Positions 60,101-64,000 of a stretch of 64,000 nt of DNA are shown here, piece by piece. The notes below the pieces were generated by a model. That model saw nothing but the letters and a program-made list of their open reading frames with translations. It searched no databases and had not been told where the DNA came from. A program made the position numbers and the translations under genes. The DNA comes from a virus, in the IMG/VR virus record IMGVR_UViG_3300014494_000005, positions 1-64,000 of that record. One strand, given 5' to 3'. Every line of letters starts with the position of its first letter. Positions within the stretch are counted from its first letter, which is position 1.

Positions 60101-60504
60101 TTGTTGTTCTTATCACCATGATGCCAAACCACCCATGTTACATTTTCATCATCATAAAATCCGGTCTTATTATAATAAATAATATTAGGATTGTTTAATA
60201 TTTTTGTTATAGCTTCAATGCTATCAGTTCTTTTATTATTTTTACGAAGAAAATCATGATTACCACGAGTTATTCTAACAGGAGCAATATTTGCTAATGT
60301 ATTTAAAAAATTTGAAGCTAGAACTAATTGTTCGCTTTCGAGATTTAAATAATCATGAACGAGGTCTCCTACAATTACTATCCTATCAGGTTTTTGTTCT
60401 TCTAAACTTTTATATAAGGTTTCAAATACTTTTTGATATTCTTCATTACGAGATGGTGATTTGCGTATATGAATATCCCCAAGATGGGCAATTTTTTGAA
60501 TCAT
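57178..60504 (-). CDS. Mre11-Rad50 (SbcD-SbcC / gp47-gp46) fusion protein
   Basis: 1108 residues. Residues about 1-250 are the Mre11/SbcD phosphoesterase: GDIH (9-12), GDLVHD, GNHD (81-84), HHGD (128-131), ADIH. From about 380 the Rad50/SbcC ATPase begins: Walker A GKNTFGKTT (411-419), a coiled-coil arm with zinc hook CSQC (761-764), then the ABC signature SASGKE and Walker B FLLDEVMGKLD near the C-terminus. In T4 and cells these are two proteins that process DNA ends for recombination-dependent replication. A single-chain version is unusual. It has a strong host-type promoter. Confidence 0.88.
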   Translation of the reverse strand: MIQKIAHLGDIHIRKSPSRNEEYQKVFETLYKSLEEQKPDRIVIVGDLVHDYLNLESEQLVLASNFLNTLANIAPVRITRGNHDFLRKNNKRTDSIEAITKILNNPNIIYYNKTGFYDDENVTWVVWHHGDKNNNSWKTKQGKQIEIDRKTNKRVYIDLFHDPINGCKTTTGFEMKSKSYYKLSDFKSDFGFFADIHIQQYLDKNKTKGYCGSLVSQDVTEGDSCFHGYLLWNILNKTVQEIPIYDDYSFKNIRITQYVDFDDLDFEIENPTKYMKIRFIWGTLPQTRTKENERKVIEYLKSKHKNVTISHKNEFLENEKIDVNENVSLQNVTTKEVQHEIFKEFLTKIGSDEQLVNDVIALDEEILTEIDIVEDQSIEWNVVKFGGKNFMSYGQFDIDWRNEDGLYQIIGKNTFGKTTILKSISYALFGKTLETETRMKYGDIRFINNRNGATSCEVYMIIEANGEYFGIKKKTEINKNKCGEITGAPTTLSYYMLATPDDEMNDETSIEKLDENHRVKTQKKVESIIGSYDNFMRIVMTTSDSLNRILSNDMSTFIDSLLYDSGLDIFDKKLEGLKVYQKRVNEKPRVLCNVEFTNMENARLQQEIIALEGEITQIETVKLPDIQNRIEIGRKYVEDLSKKLYKIDSEIYNLDVDKAREDISANKKNIIEIKAQEMVLKQSIIPLKETYDIEKLKILLEQKDTHKTTEYNKKLEIKNLERLKSEEEHKIEIINGDIFKLKQDGIKLKKEIADLKNSKICSQCGQVIEKQEHKDHIENAVKEKEKEMYIIADKINVKQAIDIHEHQIIINVKINEIEKINESIKQSALEMEEILKEIGTLTNEKNDVEKRKELQIELDQVPIKIQNEELKIGILEQKITSHENSLLQIEENQKIEKGIATAKLKLNELETEKTNENENVYIRKTNIGEKQLKIKNNEVLIIDFKAQEYRDTVMNLYKKCVHRDGIPRQMLSNYIIPKINLTLENILSVAQFKVWLDLDELRPKLKYNDRPAIIDCISASGKERTFSSVVLKFALNQINVKAKPTIFLLDEVMGKLDEDSIEEFIEILQLIKNNMKKVLVVEHNANINPDYLINVELNEDGISSLILE

Positions 60505-60535
60505 TTCATAATCAAATTACATAAAATTATTTTTA

Positions 60536-60543
60536 CAAATATA
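60536..60543 (-). promoter_or_regulatory. Host-type promoter (TATATTTG)
   Basis: TATATTTG with TTG exactly 20 nt upstream (60564-60566), 31 nt before the start of the Mre11-Rad50 gene. Confidence 0.7.
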
Positions 60544-60613
60544 TTGAAAAGCCACGTATAATGCAAGGATTTTAAAAATTTGTCAACGTGTCTATTTTAG
60601 TGTCAAGATGTCA

Positions 60614-60621
60614 TATATTTG
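60614..60621 (+). promoter_or_regulatory. Host-type -7 box (TATATTTG), plus strand
   Basis: TATATTTG 64 nt before the Hsp20 ATG, back to back with the minus-strand promoter at 60536. No TTG at 18-22 nt; the nearest TTTG (60579) is 31 nt upstream. Confidence 0.45.
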
Positions 60622-60685
60622 TTTATGGTATAACATTTGATTAATTCTAATTAAAAATAATTTTATATTTAAAAATTTATATAAT

Positions 60686-61093
60686 ATGTTAATAAAAAGA
60701 TTTCACTATGACCCATTCATAAGTTTGTTTGATGACATGATGAATGATGCATCAACAAGTACTACAACAGCAAGAATACCCAAACATAATGTCATTGAAA
60801 ATGATAAAGAATTTCAAATAGAAATATCATTAGCTGGTGTAAAAAAAGATGATATGAATATTAATATTGACAAAGATGTTATGACAATTAAAGCTGAACG
60901 TAAAGAAATAAAAGATGTAAAATATAATCGTAAACAAACTTATTTTGGTAAATACGAAAGAATGTTTGTGCTTCCAGACGAAATTGATAAAGAAAATATT
61001 AGTGCTTCATTAGTTGATGGAATACTTAGAGTAATTGTTCCTAAACTCGTGGGTGATACAAAGTTAACTAAAAAAACAATTGAGATTAAGTAA
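60686..61093 (+). CDS. Hsp20 small heat-shock protein
   Basis: 135 residues: alpha-crystallin domain from about residue 40 (HNVIENDKEFQIEISLAG), DDMNINIDKDVMTIKAER, and the C-terminal DGILRVIVPK strand; the LPDEIDKENI loop is typical. Prevents aggregation of partly unfolded proteins and may protect phage proteins or aid assembly. Transcribed opposite to its neighbours from the divergent promoter region. Confidence 0.9.
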   Translation: MLIKRFHYDPFISLFDDMMNDASTSTTTARIPKHNVIENDKEFQIEISLAGVKKDDMNINIDKDVMTIKAERKEIKDVKYNRKQTYFGKYERMFVLPDEIDKENISASLVDGILRVIVPKLVGDTKLTKKTIEIK

Positions 61094-61114
61094 ATATATT
61101 AAGAGTCCCAAAAA

Positions 61115-61145
61115 TAAAAAAGGCATCGAATATGATGCTTTTTTT
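61115..61145. terminator. Bidirectional terminator
   Basis: GCATC (61123-61127) pairs with GATGC (61134-61138), extended by A-run and T-run on either side, between the converging Hsp20 and ArdC-like genes. It serves both strands. Confidence 0.7.
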
Positions 61146-62508
61146 ATTGTTCTGGTTGCATTTGTTGTTGCATACTTGTTCTTGCAGCTTCAAATTCATC
61201 TTTATATACATCAATTTGACCAATTATAAAGTTTGATACATCAGTAATTGTTGTAATATTTTCTTTAATTAATTGTTTGCTACTTAATTTACCCTGTGCT
61301 TGCCATAAAGCCATATATGTTGGGTGATGTTCTACTGATAATCCATAATGCTTACAAAGAACTGCAGATACTGTTTCTGCTTGAATTTCTTTAATTTGTT
61401 TTATCATTGCAAAATTTAAATCACCTTTTTTCTGAAAATAATCTAATGCTTTATTATAAAATTTACCACCTGATTGATGTAATAAATCGTGTGCCCATTC
61501 ATGAAATATTGTTGATGCAGCACCACTACCAGTCGCATTCTGACTAACATTTATTTGTCCTTTTCTACTCCAGCCAGCTTCACCTGCAGTTGCAGGGTCT
61601 TGTGTTACTCTCATGCCCATCTTTTCCAAACTTTTTTTTGCAATTGTAAATAATGCTTTTGCATCGGCACGGTCATCATATTCACCTTCCCATTCCGGTT
61701 TATCTTGAATTGGTTCACCTTCTGTATTTGCAACATCATAAACAACACATGGGTCGAATTTTACATGAACAATATTTCTTCTTGTTTTAATTGCATTCAT
61801 TTTAGTATTATCAATTTGTTCAATACCTGCTTCAACTTTTGTAACATATTCATTATCTCTATTTTGCTGGTCTAAAGTATATTGAGAAAGTTTTCCATCT
61901 GCAGTTTTAAAAAATTTATTTGCACACCAAATTGAAATTGCTTTCTTTTTATCAATGACTTTTCTATGAAATTTTTTATTCCATTTACCTTCACCTGCAA
62001 CCTGTGTTGCATTTGGGTCTTGTAAATAGATTAACATGATATTACTGAAACTATATTTATGAAATTTATGAGAAAAATCTAAAAATTTTTGAAATTCTGC
62101 ACTTGCTGCTCTTTCATCAGTAGCATTTGCAATATCTTCAATATATTGTTCTATTTTTGTTTCAAGTTCTGATTTTGTTTTTGCTGGCATACTTGAATTT
62201 TGAACTTCGGATTTAAGATTTTCTAATTGTGACATAAAATCTTCAAGATTACCAGTTTGACCACCTTGTGTTTCTAATTCAGCATTAATTGTTTTTAATC
62301 CATCAAGAACTGCAGTACTTAATTTATTTCCGAACATCCACCATTCTTTACCATTCCATTGAAAACCAAGTGCAGATAATTTTTCTTTTACTTTTTTTGT
62401 TTCTAAATTTACATCAGAAACTACAATATATCTCACATAAGATTTTCCTTCTTTACTGGTAAGATTTTGCTTTTGTAGATTAACATACTCGAAAATACCT
62501 TTTTTCAT
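61144..62508 (-). CDS. ArdC-like antirestriction metallopeptidase
   Basis: 454 residues. The middle (about 160-300) matches the ArdC N-terminal single-stranded-DNA-binding domain: KYSFSNIMLIYLQDPNATQV, then WNKKFHRKVIDKKKAISIW. The C-terminal zincin domain has HEWAH (336-340) with the third ligand in the IQAETVSAVLC helix (Glu about 378). ArdC of plasmids protects incoming DNA against restriction. An extra N-terminal domain (about 1-90) resembles a small ssDNA-binding or PriA-type module. Delivery with DNA or early synthesis is inferred. Confidence 0.75.
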   Translation of the reverse strand: MKKGIFEYVNLQKQNLTSKEGKSYVRYIVVSDVNLETKKVKEKLSALGFQWNGKEWWMFGNKLSTAVLDGLKTINAELETQGGQTGNLEDFMSQLENLKSEVQNSSMPAKTKSELETKIEQYIEDIANATDERAASAEFQKFLDFSHKFHKYSFSNIMLIYLQDPNATQVAGEGKWNKKFHRKVIDKKKAISIWCANKFFKTADGKLSQYTLDQQNRDNEYVTKVEAGIEQIDNTKMNAIKTRRNIVHVKFDPCVVYDVANTEGEPIQDKPEWEGEYDDRADAKALFTIAKKSLEKMGMRVTQDPATAGEAGWSRKGQINVSQNATGSGAASTIFHEWAHDLLHQSGGKFYNKALDYFQKKGDLNFAMIKQIKEIQAETVSAVLCKHYGLSVEHHPTYMALWQAQGKLSSKQLIKENITTITDVSNFIIGQIDVYKDEFEAARTSMQQQMQPEQ

Positions 62509-62524
62509 AGTATCAAATATTTTT

Positions 62525-62535
62525 TATAAATACTT
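62525..62535 (-). promoter_or_regulatory. AAGTATTTATA motif
   Basis: Exact copy, 16 nt before the ATG of the ArdC-like gene, and just after the sigma-factor stop codon. Confidence 0.55.
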
Positions 62536-62538
62536 GAT

Positions 62539-63156
62539 TTAATTGTAAATTATCTCTGGGTTATTTTTTTTGAGTTTGGTTTTTATATAATTAACTCTAT
62601 TACTAATTGTAGAACTTGTAACATTAAATTCTTTTCCAATTTCGCAATAATCGTATCCTTGAACGTATTTCATATCAAGCAATGTAAAATCTTGTGGTGA
62701 TATTTGTGTTGAAATATAACTTATTGAACTATTATTTTCGAATTCCATATTATTTGTAGTACATATTCCATTTGCCATAAATGTTAAACTGCATGTATTA
62801 TTGGATGTCGTGGTGAATGAATTACTAATATCTGCTGATGATGTAAATGATATATTACCAGTTATTGATGTAGCGGTACAAGAATTATTTCTCCATTTAT
62901 CAATCATATAATTTTTAGCAATACTAAAAACCCATGACCTAAATTTTGATTTTGTACAATCAAATGATTTTAAATTTAAAAAAACTTTAATCATTATTTC
63001 AGATACATCATCTTCAAGGTCGTAATAAATAGAATATTTACTTTTTAAAAAATTTTTAACAGATTTTTTATATTTGTTATATAGTTTTTCTTGTGCTTGT
63101 TGATTTCCATTCAAAATATTTTGAATAAGTATCGTATCTTCCTGTTCTATTATCAT
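62539..63156 (-). CDS. ECF-like sigma factor
   Basis: About 205 residues from the ATG at 63156 (MIIEQEDTIL); longer frames are possible but overlap the primase further. Region 2 is evident (QQAQEKLYNKYKKSV, DDVSEIMIKVFLNL, FRSWVFSIAKNYMIDKW), then a long serine/threonine/asparagine-rich linker, then region 4 (YDYCEIGKEFNVTSSTISNR, helix-turn-helix). The linker between regions is unusually long. It probably redirects host RNA polymerase to phage promoters, possibly the AAGTATTTATA motif. Confidence 0.78.
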   Translation of the reverse strand: MIIEQEDTILIQNILNGNQQAQEKLYNKYKKSVKNFLKSKYSIYYDLEDDVSEIMIKVFLNLKSFDCTKSKFRSWVFSIAKNYMIDKWRNNSCTATSITGNISFTSSADISNSFTTTSNNTCSLTFMANGICTTNNMEFENNSSISYISTQISPQDFTLLDMKYVQGYDYCEIGKEFNVTSSTISNRVNYIKTKLKKNNPEIIYN

Positions 63157-64000
63157 ATGGTTTTTGTAACTTATTAATAAAATAATCATCTATAGTTAAA
63201 CCTCTTGCAGTATAAAGACTTTTAATTACTTCATCAATTCCTTTATTTTTACGAAGTTCATCTAAATCTTTTTCATTTGGAATTTTAACTAATTTAACCC
63301 TTTCTTCACAGCCAACATAAATAGTATGTAACATATAATATAGTTCTATAGCATTTTTATAGGCATCAGGGTCTAACAAAATAACGACATCAGGTTTTAA
63401 TTCTTGCAGTTTCAAAAACAATGTGGCTGATAATGTTTTTCCTAATATTGGTATAATATTGACGGGAAATGATAACATTTCAAACGCACCTTCAACAAGG
63501 TATACAGTAGAATCCCAATTTACAAAACCTTCATTAAAAATGATTTTATCTTTATCCGCAAATGGATTTAAATATTTTTTTCTTTTTTCTTTCGGGTCAT
63601 AACTTCTACCAACAAAATAATTTATTTCACCGTTCTTATCATAAGATGGAATAATTATTCTTTTAGCATATTTTCCAGTAGTACAAAAACCAAGCCGATA
63701 TTTTAAAATAATATCTCGACTTATTTTTCTTTCATTAATGATATAATTATATGCTTCAAAATGTTCAGGATTTCCTTCTTCTAATTGAGAAAACGATATC
63801 ATTTCATTAGGAAGTTTAATTTGTACAAATTCTTTTTCATCTTCATTATTACTATAATCAATTAAAATGTTAGCATATGACTTATATATATCATAATCCA
63901 TATGACTACCAAACATTCTAATTAACCTACCCAAAGAACCAGAAAATTTAGGTTCATCACATTTCCAACAACGAAACATTCGTTTGGCAGTATTTATTTC
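63077..64000 (-). CDS. DnaG-type DNA primase, 5' end outside the window
   Basis: The open frame runs through the window edge: codons upstream of the first ATG (63979) still read as protein (EINTAKR before MFRCWKC), so the gene is 5'-partial. FRCWKC is the second cysteine pair of the CHC2 zinc finger. The TOPRIM core shows VYLVEGAFEMLS (Glu) and VVILLDPDAYK (Asp-x-Asp). It makes RNA primers at the replication fork. The 3' end overlaps the sigma-factor start by 80 nt. Confidence 0.85.
   Translation of the reverse strand, partial: EINTAKRMFRCWKCDEPKFSGSLGRLIRMFGSHMDYDIYKSYANILIDYSNNEDEKEFVQIKLPNEMISFSQLEEGNPEHFEAYNYIINERKISRDIILKYRLGFCTTGKYAKRIIIPSYDKNGEINYFVGRSYDPKEKRKKYLNPFADKDKIIFNEGFVNWDSTVYLVEGAFEMLSFPVNIIPILGKTLSATLFLKLQELKPDVVILLDPDAYKNAIELYYMLHTIYVGCEERVKLVKIPNEKDLDELRKNKGIDEVIKSLYTARGLTIDDYFINKLQKPYDNRTGRYDTYSKYFEWKSTSTRKTI

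Noticed and set aside
57178-60504. Several plus-strand frames of 70-100 codons opposite the Mre11-Rad50 gene.
   Set aside because: They are phenylalanine/serine-rich shadows of the coiled-coil codons with no start context.
48243-62535. T4-type late promoter TATAAATA.
   Set aside because: TATAAATA reads on the non-coding strand of the genes concerned; on the coding strand the motif is GTATTTATA, so it is not the T4 late promoter.
1-64000. Possible alternative genetic code (TAG or TGA reassigned), as in some Bacteroidota phages.
   Set aside because: TAG ends the genes at 35093-36490 and 37382-37909, and TGA forms ATGA junctions between clear genes (10019, 54536). Long proteins contain no in-frame stops, so the standard code fits.
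1-64000. CRISPR arrays or an origin of replication.
   Set aside because: No run of equally spaced short repeats and no iteron cluster was found; only the three palindromes at the left edge and the paired 41-nt repeat.
1-64000. Bacterial chromosome or plasmid rather than phage.
   Set aside because: No ribosomal, transport or plasmid-partition genes; the combination of replication, lysis and homing genes with overlapping ends fits a large phage better, although no capsid or terminase gene is in the window.

Overview
This 64-kb window is an AT-rich, tightly packed stretch that I read as part of a large tailed-phage (jumbo-type) genome infecting a member of the Bacteroidota. The phage assignment is inferred from the gene set: an Mre11/Rad50-type recombination protein, a Dda-like helicase, a DnaG-type primase, an ATP-dependent DNA ligase, dCMP deaminase, a GH25 muramidase, a lytic transglycosylase, an ArdC-type antirestriction protein and many homing endonucleases, with almost no spacing between genes. 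No capsid, portal, terminase or tail gene is recognisable here. The host assignment rests on promoters: many genes are preceded by a TAnnTTTG box, and five of these have TTG exactly 20 nt upstream, which is the Bacteroidota housekeeping promoter. Starts follow A/T-rich leaders such as AAAAATTATG and lack Shine-Dalgarno sequences.

Layout. 0-1.3 kb: three tiny minus-strand genes, each followed by a 90-120 nt imperfect palindrome, like a short integron-cassette array. 1.3-7.4 kb: small hypothetical genes, a TnpB insertion, an HD protein and a NADAR protein. 7.5-13.1 kb: two copies of a two-gene module (small ribbon-helix-helix protein plus GIY-YIG endonuclease) flanking a Dda-like helicase, a Nudix protein and small genes. 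13-31 kb (minus): a nuclease-like protein, a PTH2-like protein, a Clp-like ATPase fused to an M41 peptidase, an RNA-repair-like set (Thg1-like polymerase, radical SAM protein, Rnl5-type RNA ligase, a 106-nt tRNA-like element), a WGR-domain DNA ligase, an ATP-grasp protein, adenylosuccinate synthetase, a vWA/J-domain pair and a HAD protein. 31.4-42.9 kb (plus): a SpoT-like HD protein, two DnaQ-fold exonucleases, thioredoxin, a second HAD protein, homing endonucleases, a run of membrane and secreted proteins, a GNAT-like protein and a lytic transglycosylase. 42.9-64 kb (minus): patatin-like lipase, exonuclease-like protein, GH25 muramidase, a 1044-residue probable virion-associated protein, spanin-like and amidase-like proteins, dCMP deaminase, the Mre11-Rad50 fusion, Hsp20 (plus strand), ArdC-like protein, an ECF-like sigma factor and the start-truncated primase.

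Two promoter systems are visible. Host-type boxes precede mostly metabolic and replication genes. A second motif, close to AAGTATTTATA, lies 11-21 nt upstream of a different set: the 1044-residue protein, several small late-type genes, the ArdC gene, and several mobile genes. The phage-encoded ECF-like sigma factor is a candidate reader of that motif. Mobile DNA is dense: TnpB, two GIY-YIG modules, one LAGLIDADG gene and a remnant of another, two zinc-ribbon endonucleases (one frameshifted) and an HNH gene. In the first 31 kb every plus-strand gene is part of a mobile element.
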